Shown here: piece by piece, positions 42,646 through 53,439 of the stretch
Layout of the letters: each line of letters opens with the position of its first letter
Numbering within the stretch: the stretch's first letter is position 1
DNA from: Scolanthus callimorphus
Lineage: Eukaryota; Cnidaria; Anthozoa; Actiniaria; Edwardsiidae
Direction of reading: 5' to 3'
DNA: 64,000 nt
NCBI GenBank assembly: GCA_033964015.1
Contig: CM066912.1
Location: 11,381,399 to 11,445,398 of the forward strand
Position numbers and translations under genes: made by a program
Notes under the pieces: model-generated
Database searches by the model: none
Told to the model about the DNA's origin: nothing
The model's input: the letters and a program-made list of their open reading frames with translations, nothing else

Positions 42646-42838
42646 TCGTGATAAGTGCTATCACAGCCAGTGCCGCAAAGATGGAACGCACAATGCTGAC
42701 GCACTTGGTAACATTAGTGATATGTCCGATGAGTCTAAAGCTGACAACAGATTCTATGATGAAGTAGACGCAGAGTACTGCAAATGCCGCAACAGACGCA
42801 ATGGTGTGGACCCGGTAAATTTTATATGGGTTGACTGC
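42646..42838 (-). CDS. DRAM/TMEM150-family gene, exon with membrane spans 4 and 5
   Basis: A 193-nt exon between acceptor TTTCTCATAG and a weak donor GTATCC. It reads AVNPYKIYRVHTIASVAAFA, then VLCVYFIIESVVSF, a short loop, and IVRSIFAALAVIALIT. In DRAM proteins the corresponding region has a conserved His after the third span (here VHT) followed by two more spans. Phase is 0 in and 1 out, fitting the exons at 44490 and 33560. The intron to the next exon is about 9 kb and carries the large palindrome. Confidence 0.88.
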
Positions 42839-42902
42839 CTATGAGAAAACATATAACAGTTAAACGGAGCGGGCTTGTATCAGAGTTCAGAGTTCAGCTT
42901 AT

Positions 42903-43126
42903 TAGACTGCTCGCATCCCCTTCTTCGGCGAACATTCCGTAAATCGAGGAAAGTGTTTTTTTACCCGCGGCGCGCTTCGATTTGTTTACAAGTGTCGAGC
43001 ATCTCTCTCCCTCTCCTGAGTAATTATAACTCGACACCGTAAACAAATCGAAGCGCGCCGCGGGTTAAAAAAAACATTTCCCTCGATTCGCGGACGTTCG
43101 CCGAAGAAGGGTCTGCAAGCAGTCTA
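42903..43126. mobile_element. Mutator-like MITE, second copy of the 9934 family
   Basis: The ends TAGACTGCTCGCATCCCCTTCTTCGGCGAAC.../...GTTCGCCGAAGAAGGGTCTGCAAGCAGTCTA match the element at 9934-10150. An inner inverted pair (CCGCGGCGCGCTTCGATTTG and complement) makes it a double hairpin. No target duplication is recognisable now. Confidence 0.85.
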
Positions 43127-43480
43127 TAGCACATAAAATGTTTTGACATTACAAACGAAGTGCATAGTACAAAACAACAATTAACAAATAAAACACAGTT
43201 CCCGTGACTGCACAGGCTTATGCAAAGCGAGATGTGGTTGGGAGAATTCGAGAGCAGATCAGTGGAAACACGAGCCGCAGGCGAGTGTTTGCACCTGGTC
43301 AAGAATTCTCGTTTTATAAAATAATTATCTACATAAATAAAATCCGCGCGGACAGTTTTTGAAGCGGATGAGACTCTAAATTCTCCATACAGATGAAAAG
43401 GCTGCATCAGCCAATCAGAGCGCTCCGTCTATCGCATGATTTGTCAATCTCTTTCTGATCGGACGGCACGTTTTCTGAGA

Positions 43481-43861
43481 TGGCGGCAAGCGAAGTGGTT
43501 TTAAAGTGGCATTCGTGGCTTAAAATGGAGGCTTCTTCCTTCCAAAACACAAAATAATTACGACAGAAGGTGAACAGAAGTCAGAAGTTGTTGTTTTAGA
43601 TATGTGTGTTGGCCCAGTTTCTTCGCCTGAAAACATTTCTCCCGAGCAAGAACTTGCATGTGGTATGCTTGGAAGAGCGTATTTGAACGCTTTATTTACT
43701 GCAAGCATGGAAAAGAAGGAAGGAATCCACTTATTTGTACCTTCTGGTCTTGTCAAACATTATACGAGGACCCAGGATTAGTTTTTGGAAACATTTTTTC
43801 AAGATCTGCAGAACGAGACTGAACTTATGACTGTCGAACTGTGTGCCGAACTCAGCTCAGG
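43481..43861 (+). pseudogene. Decayed coding exon of unknown origin
   Basis: ATGGCGGCAAGCGAAG opens a frame that must shift once near 43540 to continue as KIITTEGEQKSEVVVLDMC, then ISPEQELACGMLGRAYLNAL and KKEGIHLFVPSGLVKHYTRT. A TAG follows at 43780, then FLETFFQDLQNETELMTVE and a good donor (CTCAGCTCAG/GTAAAG). One frameshift and one stop suggest a dead exon from a gene or transposon. Opposite strand to the DRAM-like gene. No family recognised. Confidence 0.4.
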
Positions 43862-43920
43862 TAAAGAAGCGAAAACAATGTTATTTCACGAATCTCATGC
43901 TTTAAGTGAATTCAATGTTA

Positions 43921-44078
43921 TTTTCTAAAAGCAATAAAAGTACTTTCCGCGTGCTCTCTGATTTCTTACAAACACTCGCCTGCGGCTCGTGTCTTTCAAG
44001 TTTTGATCAGTTCTCCCAACATCCCCCTCGTGTTTGTAAGAAACCAGAGAACACGGGTAAAGTACTTTTATTGCTTAA
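43921..44078. mobile_element. Palindromic MITE, family D, copy 2
   Basis: Same ends and hairpin centre as 10647-10844, about 40 bases shorter in the middle. Confidence 0.8.
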
Positions 44079-44197
44079 ATAATAATAATAAAGATTTACA
44101 ATGATTAAGAATACAGAGCAAAGTGAATAAATGTCCAAAGTAGCGCAATTGTTTCGAGATGGTCACTACCACATGAAATAAAAAGAGACTTACATAT

Positions 44198-44400
44198 ATG
44201 GGGGGGGACTCCCTGTATTCAATTGCTAGGGGTGACCGTCGTATTTTTAGGGGGTGAAATCGTCAAAATTGTTGGTATTTTTTAGGGTATTTTGAGATTG
44301 AGGGGTATTTTATAGGGTGGAAATTTTTTCCGACCAGGTATTTTTTAGGGATCAAAATTCGAGTTGCCCGACGGTCACCCCTAGCATTTTTTACAGACCG
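44198..44400. mobile_element. Foldback MITE, family B, copy 3
   Basis: GGGGGGGACTCCCTGTATTC and CTAGGGGTGACCGTCG on the left; CGACGGTCACCCCTAG on the right. The interior has repeated TTTTTAGGG. Confidence 0.75.
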
Positions 44401-44489
44401 CGACCGCCCCCTTCCATCACTTTTCCTTGATCACTTTTTGACGTCCTAAGGTTTTGTCGATTAAAACTACTAGACCTAGTAACACTTAC

Positions 44490-44635
44490 CGGGAAACAAG
44501 CAGACATGAGGAATAGAAATGAAGCGACAAAGCCGATCCAGGCGGACACTTTATTTAGTATGTGTGTGGGCTTGTATCCGGGACCTTGGTAACAATATGC
44601 TACTACCTTGAACTTGAGGTAAATAATAAAGGCAA
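44490..44635 (-). CDS. DRAM/TMEM150-family gene, exon with spans 2-3
   Basis: A 146-nt exon; acceptor with a pyrimidine run ending TTTTTTTTTTCAG and donor CCG/GTAAGTG. It reads VAFIIYLKFKVVAYCYQGPG, then NKVSAWIGFVASFLFLMSAC and FP. This corresponds to the DRAM region IATIYVRYKQV...LNKAG...LSxxANFQ, including the family's N-K before the third span. Phase is 1 in and 0 out. Confidence 0.88.
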
Positions 44636-44712
44636 CTGAAAAAAAAAACAGACACACACCACACTCCACACTAAAGGCCATGTTACAAAAGGCAATTTTT
44701 CTTGCAACTCGC

Positions 44713-44910
44713 AATGCAATATTTGCTGCGTTGCGAGTTGCAGCGAAAAGCGCGCGTGTAACATGAATGCAATATTTTGCTGCGTTGCGAGTTGCAGCGA
44801 AAAGCGCGCGTGTAACATGAATGCAATATTTGCTGCGTTGCGAGTTGCAGCGAAAAGCGTGCGTGTAACATGAATGCAATATTTTGCTGCGTTGCGAGTT
44901 GCAGAAAATG
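44713..44910. repeat. ~60-bp tandem repeat, 3.2 copies
   Basis: Unit TGCAATATTTGCTGCGTTGC continuing GAGTTGCAGCGAAAAGCGCGCGTGTAACATGA, with alternating 60/61-base units. It lies in a larger element, 44690-45190, whose outer parts (CTTGCAACTCGCAATG and CGTTGCAAGTTGCAAG) are inverted. In the DRAM-like intron. Confidence 0.85.
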
Positions 44911-45363
44911 TAGAAAACAAACGAGTTCTACTTTTCGCAACGTTGGGAGACAAGTTCCTACGTGTAACATGTCTTGGCAATTTATCACGTAATTGTAACC
45001 TAAATTAGCCAATCCGCACGCTTAATTTTGATAGTGCCGCTGTAATTTATCATAGTTCCATGCGAGCGCATGCCAGTTGCAAAAATATTGCGAACGTGTA
45101 ACATCCCATGTCAACTCGCAATGATTTTTAATTCGTCATCGTTGCGTTGCAAGTTGCAAGACAAATTTGCCTCGTGCACATCGCTATCATTTGATTCTTG
45201 CTGCAAAAACGTAGCCTGATTGTTTAGCTATCTTTTTAGTAATATAATATTTCTTGGGAAAAGAATAATATTTTTGAAGGCAGGCATTTTGAAGAGAGAA
45301 GTGCTTGTGATTGCGAGGAAACGCCTGTTTTTATAATGCTTTTCACCATGTGTATCTTTTTAC

Positions 45364-45431
45364 CTAAAATAGCTGACAAGCTCATCATCAATGTGAATAC
45401 ACATCCCTCCGGGAAATCAGCGCCTAACCAG
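45364..45431 (-). CDS. DRAM/TMEM150-family gene, short exon with loop 1 and span 2
   Basis: A 68-nt exon between TGCTTTCTCAG and GTAAAAAG. With carried bases it reads SWLGADFPEGCVFTLMMSLS then AIL. This corresponds to the conserved family pattern [ST]-x-x-x-x-x-P-E-x-C-[LVI]-F (PEGCVF here, APEKCLF in DRAM2). Phase is 2 in and 1 out, consistent with both neighbours. Confidence 0.88.
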
Positions 45432-45639
45432 CTGAGAAAGCAACATCGAATATTAAAAAAAGAATATTAAGAAAAGGGAGAAAAATACCAGGAACAGAAA
45501 TATTTTCAGTTTAGCTGTTTCACGTACTAGTAGTGTTTCTCGTAATAGTGGTTATAGATTTTCTCAAAGGCCTGTTATTAGTAAGAGGGCGCACCTCAGA
45601 ATTCAAAGCGCACACGACTCACCCGCGCGGACCGGGGGT

Positions 45640-45860
45640 CGGGATCGTAAGCCCTGGCCAATACAAACAAAACGCAAGTTGACGGAAGTTTTGCTACTTG
45701 CGTCGACTTGCGCTCGCTTGGCCACCAACTTGCGATGACTTGTGATGACTTGTGTTCACTTGCGTCTACTTTGAACATCTTCATGCAACTTCCGACAACT
45801 TGCATCTCGCTTGGCCACCACGTTGCAAGTGTAAGCAAGTTGATGCAAGTTATCAATTCT
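45640..45860. repeat. ACTTGCG-rich palindromic repeat
   Basis: Many copies of ACTTGCG/GACTTGTG on one strand, with outer CGCAAGTTGACGGAAGTTTT and AAGCAAGTTGATGCAAGTT. A low-complexity MITE. A related stretch (CAACGCAAGTGGAC ... AACATGCGTCGACTTCGG) is at 46050-46160. Confidence 0.55.
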
Positions 45861-46321
45861 CTTCGTTTTCAAAATTAACGAAATATTAGGACCAAAACAA
45901 GACATGAAAATGTTGCACTTATATTGCTGTAAATACAAGAAAGTTGATTTTTCTTCTCATTTTTACCAGGAAAAATACTAGCTTGAGCGCGCGCTAGTGT
46001 TTCAAAGTGGCGTGATTATGTCGTCATTAGCGCACGTAAAGGAGCCACCTCAACGCAAGTGGACACTAAAACAATCTTCAAATGTGAAGGAGGGGAGTTA
46101 AACGGAAAAAGAAGAAGTTACAACATGCGTCGACTTCGGTTAACGTGCGTTTCGTTTGGCTGTAGGATTCGGGACCGCTCGCGAGCCAATCAGAGCACGA
46201 TTTGATGGATTCTGGAGTGCCAAAAGAAACAAAGCTGTTTACTCAGGCTGAAACACACCTCAAATAAAGTTTATCTCCTTCATGCAACTAGAAAAGCGGA
46301 AACAAAACACCGTGTTCTTAC

Positions 46322-46375
46322 CTTACGTAAGGAAACAGTGGATCGACGTGGTCAAGGACAACAGCTATGGTGTAA
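46322..46375 (-). CDS. DRAM/TMEM150-family gene, exon with the HxDP motif
   Basis: A 54-nt exon between CCATTCACAG and GTAAGAAC. It reads YTIAVVLDHVDPLFPYV, matching the N-terminal family pattern Y-I-x-A-V-x-x-x-H-[IV]-x-P-x-x-P-Y-[IV] at the end of span 1. Phase is 2 in and 2 out. The first coding exon (initiator Met and most of span 1) was not found; it should lie at higher coordinates. Confidence 0.88.
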
Positions 46376-46814
46376 CTGTGAATGGAATATGAAGTTCATA
46401 AAGCACTCAGTATTTCCAAAATATATATAATGAAAGGTCGACGAACAGCTTAAACGATGATTATTCAATAACGATATTTCAATCGGCCATTACCGATCTT
46501 CTTCACAACCTGAAATATTATTAAAAATATATAACCTATTTTTTTAAGAAAAGGTACATCAAATGTGTATCGTATAATAAAAACTACTACTCCTCTATTT
46601 TTAGACTCTCATTCCTACCGAGACCCCTATATCAAGAGAATATTTTGGACAAGGAAATTGTCTGTCTGTAAATAAAACAATCTAGTTAAAAAAACGTTGC
46701 GATTATTGATTCTCGAGACTTATGACGACAAAAATTGAGCATCGAAATATATTTTGGTTAAAGAAATTGATGCTAAAAATAGCACAAATTCTACAGTTTG
46801 GGTGTACTTGTCTA

Positions 46815-46942
46815 CACAGGGAATTTCTGCAGAAACCCATGCATGGGAAAAGGTGAATGGATAGCCATGGGAAATCCGAACACTTCCCATTCTTCTACCA
46901 TGGGAAATTCAGCTTTGGAATGGATTTCTACAGAAATTTATT
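46815..46942. mobile_element. CCATGGGAAA palindromic MITE, copy 1
   Basis: Ends ACAGGGAATTTCTGCAGAAACC and GGATTTCTACAGAAATT, interior CCATGGGAAATCCGAACACTTCCCAT. Related copies at 49433-49608 and 52735-52877. Confidence 0.75.
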
Positions 46943-47295
46943 GTGTTATTTGAAAGATCATCACTCTTAGTGATATTGAACTCATGGCTCAGATTCATAC
47001 CATATGATAAGATTCAGGACCATTATTCCACAGAACAAAATAGGAAGAACGGAAAAGCCACAGAACAAACTCTTGGACGAGACACACGCTCCACATCCAA
47101 CGCTTTTGTGGGTTTCTTCGAAATCCTCCGAATTCCAGAGATTAAGATAGTTCGACATTGTAGCGAATATTAGAGTGCCTGTAATGAAAAGGAAAAGTTA
47201 TGGTACATTGTAGACTTTCTCATAGTCCTAAAAATGTTTTCTTTCTTAATTGTGTTCTTTGAGAGAACTTGTGGCAAGTCTAGGATGCGAACCCG

Positions 47296-47297
47296 GT

Positions 47298-47335
<38 letters not shown>

Positions 47336-47770
47336 CCATATTTTTAGTCGGGGAATCGTCGGAAACTTTCAGTTTCATCCCCCCAGGGGATGCGAATAGA
47401 CCTTTCTCCAAAATGGCCGCCGAAAATTCAAATTGATTTTTGTTTAAAATGAACACCAGCACTGGAACACACATCATCACTTTAGTAAAACTAGTAAGTT
47501 TCGCTGCATTATATCCAATATCTTCCGAGAAAACAAAAGTTTAAAATGTGCAAATTTAGAGACGTTTGTATTACCCCAGTCATAGGTGTAAAAGCTTCAA
47601 TTTTCAGACTCTGCTTTCTCAGCCGACATGGCATTTGGCATAGCGAATATCTAAAGTATTACATGTGATGATGCTGATTCCTGTGCCGGTATTTGATTTT
47701 CAGTCAGTTTAATTTAAGACATGTGAATTTGCGGCGGCCATTTTGGAAAAGGTCTATTTATCCCCCGTAT
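47296..47770. mobile_element. Family B MITE remnant with a nested TA-flanked MITE
   Basis: A G-run of more than 30 bases and GGACTCCCATATTTTTAGTCGGG mark one family B end; ATCCCCC near 47760 may be the other. Nested inside is 47399-47754, TIRs GACCTTTCTCCAAAATGGCCGCCG / GACCTTTTCCAAAATGGCCGCCG, flanked by TA (47397-47398, 47755-47756), a Tc1/mariner-type target. Confidence 0.8.
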
Positions 47771-49430
47771 GCAATACCATGGCAACTGCGAATTCACCGA
47801 TCACACTTCCGTTAAAACGTCTTAAAACGGAAACAAATTAACCTGCTTACGCTATCCGATCCTGTGTGGGTTTATTGGAAAAGTTTGTTTTCGGGATTTC
47901 GGGATTCCACCAAGCCACTTTTAAATTATTAGATCAAATAAACTTGAAACTCGAAAATGAAAAATATCAGAAGCTCGCATGATCGAGCTTTCTTTCTTGA
48001 TTTTGTTCTGCACAACAAGGGCACATAACAAGCAGATATCGTGAATGTTTCCCTTGCATCTACAAGGTGAATCGCAAATATAAATAAGTCACAGTTTGCA
48101 AAGAAAGTCCAGCCTGTGCTCGGCCGCCACTTGTTAGTCTAGCAACATATAGCGTCAGAAAAAGCATTGACATATTTTGGAAGGTAGTGCAATATTTTCG
48201 ATTGAAGTCAGTCAAGTATATATATTTTAAAACCTTGTTCGTAGGTGGCTCATTTCAAGTGATTTCTACACATAATTCGGCCTCCTATTGTGGAATGAAT
48301 ACCGTAACAAAGGACTAGGGCTCTTTAAAACTGGATAAAAAGAACATCATAGACGAACCGTCTTCCACTGTCAAATAAAAACATCTTGCCTAGCAGTTGA
48401 ATCCTAGTGAATCTATGTTTTATCAACATTTATATCCGGACAAGCCGTTTGTCAATAGCTCACGGTTCTAATTAATCTCTCAGTGAAGTATTGTATCCCC
48501 AGGTAGCCCTGCCATCAGTCTCACAAGAAATAAAAAGGGTTCTATGATCTATATAATGTTCACTTACGTTTGGATAAGCTTTAAGAATCCTTTCTACAGC
48601 TGCTACTACATGGGTTCTTGGCGTAATGCGTCGTGCATGACCAGTTGATGTAAAATGACTTGGATTTAGAATTGCGTGACAGTGACAGAGGCGGAAAAGG
48701 GTAAAAGTATTAGGATTGGCTCAGACGGTTTGACTAGCGGAACCCAAATGAAAACGATGTTTGAAAGCATGCAACGGTTTTAGCTGTCAACAAATTTTTG
48801 GAGCCGAAGTTTCTACTCGCCTGACCAAAACAAGTGAACAATTGGGTAATCCGCGTTATACAGCGTAGAATGATCACTAAAACGTTTGAACTGACTCTCA
48901 GGGCACCATACTGCAGATTTTGAGACAATCCCTCTTTCGGCAACCCGTTTCGGCAAGTTATTATCTTAAGATTTCCGCTTTGACCGCACTTCCTAGAAAT
49001 CATGCAGGCAATGCAGACTTCCGGCTATAATAACTCAAGTGATTATAAAAATTTCCGCGCTCTTATTGGTCGAGAGTTTTAATTTCTCTTGCTATAATCA
49101 CCTACCGATGATTAACATTGAAAGGATTGAAAGTGCTCTCGCGTAAGTTTTGTTATGATCGTGAAAAAATCCTCAAAAAACATCTAAAAACCTTATGAAT
49201 CATTTGAGAAATCATATTAAAACCGAGTTTTTATTTCATTTTATTACTTTAAAAACACATTAACCAGCATTTTTTTTCATTTGTTTCCCTCAGAAAGTTT
49301 CTATATGTGTTTTCTAATTTCGGTCGTCAATACGGGATAAAGTTATTTTCTTATTTCAAACGTATAGGGCCGGGTACATTTTGGGGCAAATGAAGGTGCT
49401 TATTGGTCGAAATTGTACGCTCCCTCTTAC
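47771..49430. other. No confirmed gene; one possible exon
   Basis: The minus strand reads ARRITPRTHVVAAVERILKA then YPN before a consensus donor GTAAGTGAAC at 48566, a possible 5' exon. Its phase (0) does not match the phase 2 needed by the DRAM-like exon at 46375. Otherwise the stretch is AT-rich and unexplained. Confidence 0.3.
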
Positions 49431-49432
49431 CT

Positions 49433-49608
49433 CACAGAATTTCTGCAGAAACCCATCCATGGGAAAATCTGAATTTCCAAGGCACACGCATGGGAAGTGT
49501 TCGGAATTAATCAAGGATAGCCATGGGAAATCCGAACATTTTCTATTCTTCCACAATTGGAAATGTAGCTATTCCCATGGATGGGTTTCTGCAGGAATTT
49601 CCTGTAAT
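49433..49608. mobile_element. CCATGGGAAA palindromic MITE, copy 2
   Basis: Outer CACAGAATTTCTGCAGAAACCCATCCATGGG and CCCATGGATGGGTTTCTGCAGGAATTTCCTGT are clear TIRs of about 30 bp. This is the best preserved copy. Confidence 0.85.
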
Positions 49609-49792
49609 TGAAGTAACAGTTTAACGATGCCACTCTCCTGCATCTGAAACTTTATTTTCTTTTTCAAAGGGTAAACATCACATCTCTGATTAAACATTTC
49701 GTTAATTTTTCAAACCCGCGTTTTTTAATCAAAAAGTAAAAAACTGTTACCTACAGCTCATTACCTGACACACGCTTTATCTGTTACCCCGA

Positions 49793-50145
49793 GAGGGGGG
49801 GGAGTCCCATATTTTTTGAACAGGGATGATCGTCGTGAATTTTCAGTTTCACCCCTAAAAGATAACACAAAAGGCGTGGCTAAAATAATGTTTTTACCTA
49901 AAAGATACCCATCAAGAAATTTCCCTCTTTGATACTTCAATTACTCTCTCTCTCTCTTTCTTACAAGGTTTTTAGAAGCACAATCATGAGACCAAATAAA
50001 TTGGCACATCTTTCGGCCCTAAAAGATAACAATCTCCCTCAAGTCTAATTGCAGATCAAGATCACCCCTAGAAGAGACGAAAACCCATGATGTTAACCCC
50101 TAAAAGATACGACGATCATCCCCGACCAAAAAATATGGGAGAAGC
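49793..50145. mobile_element. Foldback MITE, family B, copy 4
   Basis: GGGGGAGTCCCATATTTTTTGAACAGGGATGATCGTCG on the left pairs with CGACGATCATCCCCGACCAAAAAATATGGGA on the right. The interior has CCCTAAAAGATA repeated on both strands and a short (CT)n tract. Confidence 0.85.
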
Positions 50146-50263
50146 TCGAGCTAAATCGGAGCGTTTGTTGCTAGTTTGTTACTAGTCATGCAAACTTCCT
50201 TTGGTCGAAGCATAGTGGAACCCTTGATGTCTATAGAACAAAGGAATTTTACCCAGTTCTTAC

Positions 50264-50533
50264 TGTGCGACTACGTCAACCGGGCCATCCCGTAAAAAGT
50301 TTGTCATTTAGAGATTCAAACCATTTTAAGCAAATTTGATACCTGCAATACATCTGACGATGAGTAATTAAGTGTTTTGAAGTTATTTCTGCCCATAATT
50401 TCCGCAATTGTTACGAGAAAAGCGATATTTCGGTGTCTCAGATCTCAAGAAAGTCGAGATCCTTTGTTCTGTACTCGCTTTCTGATTGGCTAACTTCTTA
50501 CAAAATGGCCGGTTGACGTAGTCGCACAGTAAA
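50264..50533. mobile_element. MITE with TIR TACTGTGCGACTACGTCAACC
   Basis: The left TACTGTGCGACTACGTCAACCGGGCCAT is the inverse of the right ATGGCCGGTTGACGTAGTCGCACAGTA. Just inside, AACAAAGGA and TCCTTTGTT also pair. Confidence 0.85.
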
Positions 50534-50819
50534 TGAACGATTACTTAATTCAAACTGGGCAGAGGGCAGAGCCGATTCAGCCTCTGTAACTGCCTCCCCC
50601 GTCCCCTAGGATAATAAATGAACGTCTCAAGTAGGAGTCCATTTTACTAAGAGTGTTGATCGAACTGCCGCCAACACAGTGGAATATGTTCTATTTTTAG
50701 AACTTATAATATACAGCGCAAAATTAGGGATTAATTTCACTTGTGACCCCATTCACACTATTCTACAATTTAAAGGTAGTTAAATTACTGGTTTAAATTC
50801 TGGATAAATTGCACTGTGC

Positions 50820-51125
50820 GAGAGGGCAGAAATTATCAAAAATGGAATGTCCAACTTCGCCATATTTTAATGTGTAAGCTCACGATTCCGATACGAGAAG
50901 TTTCTATTACAAAAATAGAAACTTCTAAATTTTTAAGAAATTTGAAGAATATCAATTTGAGATATGATTGAACAAAGTTGACATAATTCCTGATTAAAGT
51001 ACTAATTCTCCAATAGAATGCTACAGAAACCAAAATTCAAACCCTGATATCTCAAAGACGGATCCATAAAAAAGGCATTTTTGATATTTTGTTTTTCATC
51101 ACATAAGGAGTCTATGCACAAATTC
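50820..51125 (-). repeat. Dispersed ~300-bp repeat, copy 1
   Basis: The reverse complement is at about 59255-59570, inside the galaxin gene. Shared phrases include TTCAATCATATCT, AAATTTCTTAAAAAT and TTAAAATATGGCGAAG. Both copies keep an open frame (RISTLI.NY.N.VQSYLK.IFFKFLKN), which may reflect shared ancestry only. Confidence 0.7.
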
Positions 51126-51129
51126 AAGC

Positions 51130-51850
51130 TTATTTGAAATTTAGTGATTTTAGTAGGTCATTACCGCACTGTCGCACTGTATACGTGACGCAGTGATCAT
51201 TGATCAATGATTCATTTTTTCATCATTTTATGGAGAGTTTGGTACAATACAAGATGGTTGACGTTGGGGAAGCGAAGAATAACCTTGTTTAAAGTGCAGT
51301 AATCAATCACCTTTAGTAAAAAAGTACCATTATCCAAAGACAATAGCGAAAGAAAATTGTGCTTTGCGCGCGTCGTAAATATGTTAATGATTTAAATGTG
51401 CGCTGCATCTTGGGGGATGAACAATGGTTCAATACCTGTCTTTGTTCTTCTTCTTCGTCTTGTTGTTACGTCACAGGAACCATTGTTCTGAAGAACTTAT
51501 CCCCCAAGATTCATCGCGCATAGTTGAACGAAAAAAAACCCCGTCAATCGGATATATTAAAAAATCAATGAAATATTCACGACGCGTGCATAACACATTT
51601 TTTTTCGCTACTGCTCCCTTGGATAATGGATGTTTTTGATGTACCGTTTTGGTGTGATTGGCGTATTATTCTCTGAACTTATGAGAATAATCTGAGCATC
51701 GTAATTAAACTTTTGTTGAAAAGAACTAAAAACTTTTATGCTAAAAATACAACAATCTACTGTGTTGACTGACAATCCCTCTCTAAATAGTGAACCCCTA
51801 GCTAGTAAAAGACAAGTAAGGAAGGCCTGTTATCCCTGGCAACTCTAAGC
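51130..51850. other. 3' flank of the galaxin-like gene
   Basis: No gene. A ~100-bp inverted pair (ATCTTGGGGGATGAACAATGG near 51409 and its complement ending near 51512) is a small foldback. No AATAAA was found on the minus strand near the stop at 51858. Confidence 0.5.
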
Positions 51851-51857
51851 ACTGATA

Positions 51858-52009
51858 CTATCCCTTTCTAGGTGGACATGGTCGATATTTAGGTATTCCT
51901 TTTCCGTTGCAGCACTTGTGATGTTTTCGGGTGTACGTCTCTCCGCCACAACAGATGGTGAAGTACGGGTTATAGGGTGTTTTGCCACACAGGATCACAC
52001 ATTTCTTGG
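51858..52009 (-). CDS. Galaxin-like gene, last coding exon
   Basis: Galaxins are secreted proteins of coral skeletal organic matrix built from ~20-30 residue repeats with paired cysteines. This exon follows CCTGTGTTTCAG and encodes, after a carried base, KKCVILCGKTPYNPYFTICC, GGETYTRKHHKCCNGKGIPK and a short basic, proline-rich tail (YRPCPPRKG) to TAG. It has two CC pairs rather than the three of the amplified exons. The Y-N-P before the first CC and K-C-C-x-G near the end are shared with all other exons of the series. Confidence 0.85.
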
Positions 52010-52054
52010 CTGAAACACAGGATGGCCATGTCAATATCGGGAAATAATATATAG

Positions 52055-52320
52055 ATTTAGGCACTGCCTAAAAGCGGAGCTCCCAGTGATTATAGCAAAT
52101 AGTATATTCTCACCAAAATGAGAGACGGTTTTCGGGTTTCCTGTGGTATGGGCGCCCTCGATAGCCATGGGAATACCGCTGAATTACGAAAAACGAAGTC
52201 GATCATATACCTGAGTAGCTCTTGACCTGAGTTACACTTTGAGCTATTGTATTCTTCCTGCGATACCTATGGTGCTCCGCTCTGCGGCCTTCGTTGTGCG
52301 GTTGTGCCATTCATTATTTT
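52055..52320. repeat. Dispersed repeat beginning TAGATTTAGGCACTGCC
   Basis: The end TAGATTTAGGCACTGCCTAAAAGCGGAGCTC recurs at 1246 and, inverted, at 38725-38756. The other end (CCTATGGTGCTCCGCT...CGGCCTTCG) recurs near 2056. Non-coding. Confidence 0.6.
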
Positions 52321-52599
52321 TCAAACGAAACAAAAATTAATCTGAATGGACAAGAACGCAGCAAATTTGCGTCTCTGACCGTCGTTGGCAAATTTGTATT
52401 GTGGTATTGTTTTCATCAATGTAGGCAATAAAAACTTAAAACTTGTAGTCCCTTTCACGCGGTGAGCACGTCATCACCAATACACAGCTGCATAAGTTCA
52501 AAATATGATTGGTTGACGGAAATGAACTACCAATTATAGAAACAAAGTAAAGAAAATATGTAAATAGTTATTCCATATTCATCTGAAACATGGAAGACA

Positions 52600-52877
52600 A
52601 TCAAGAAAATTTCGTCTAAATCTGTCCACTTTCCGATGTTACCAAACGTCCTTGTTCGGAAATCCCTTCACCTTATTTGTAGGGTCTGTAAGTATTTTTC
52701 TTCATACCTTATTAGTGAAACAAGCAGGAACATTCACCAATGCTGAATTTCCCATGGTAGAAGAATGGGAAGTGTTCGGATTTCCCATGGCTATCCTGGT
52801 GAATTCCGAACACTTCCCATGTGTGTGCTTGGGAAATTTTCAGCTATTCCCATGGGTTTCTGCAGTAATTCCCTGTG
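52600..52877. mobile_element. CCATGGGAAA MITE, copy 3, inside a foldback relic
   Basis: 52735-52877 has TTTCCCATGGTAGAAGAATGGGAAGTGTTCGG and ends CCATGGGTTTCTGCAGTAATTCCCTGT. It interrupts a relative of the 41573-42145 element (CTGTAAGTATTTTTCTTCATA and ATACTCGAGAGAC flanking). Confidence 0.75.
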
Positions 52878-53439
52878 ACTTGTAGATACTCGAGAGACTT
52901 ATTTTTCATGCCAATTTGATTCAAGCCTGGGCACGATTTGTTTTAAGCATGGGCACGATTTAAAACACACAGGTAGCCCGCGCAGATTCGTAAAAATATT
53001 GCTATGCCTGCACTGTACATACATAATAATAATAATGTATTAGCCTTATATCCTAATACAGGTACATCGGTATAGATATCAACTGCAAAATATATATGAG
53101 TATCAAACGAAAATTACAAGACAAATCAAGTCTATTAAGAGAAATCTATAATGTTTCTGTTCTCAGATAATAATTTTTCTGCAATACATATTAAATCACT
53201 AAGGAATTTAGAAGAGAGTTTCATGAATGACTGATCATTGAAAACAAATACAAGAATAGCGACTTAGTATCTAACTTCATGATATTGCTATTTAATTGAC
53301 AAAGGCGTTCAATAAAATCAGTCCTTAACCTTTTAATTGGTTCGACTTACAACTGACAGTATAGTGGAATTCGTCCCCAACTTCTTGTTTTTGACAGAGG
53401 GGGCATAGTCTATCAGCACTCGCAATAGAATTGTAACGA

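Noticed and set aside
44391..45012. Overlapping minus-strand ORFs with HARFSLQLATQQ repeats
   Set aside because: Produced by the 60-bp tandem repeat. Only 44490-44635 has splice sites and family support.
53040..53060. Microsatellite-like ATAATAATAAT tracts and TATG runs as independent repeats
   Set aside because: They are tails of LINE insertions rather than separate features.
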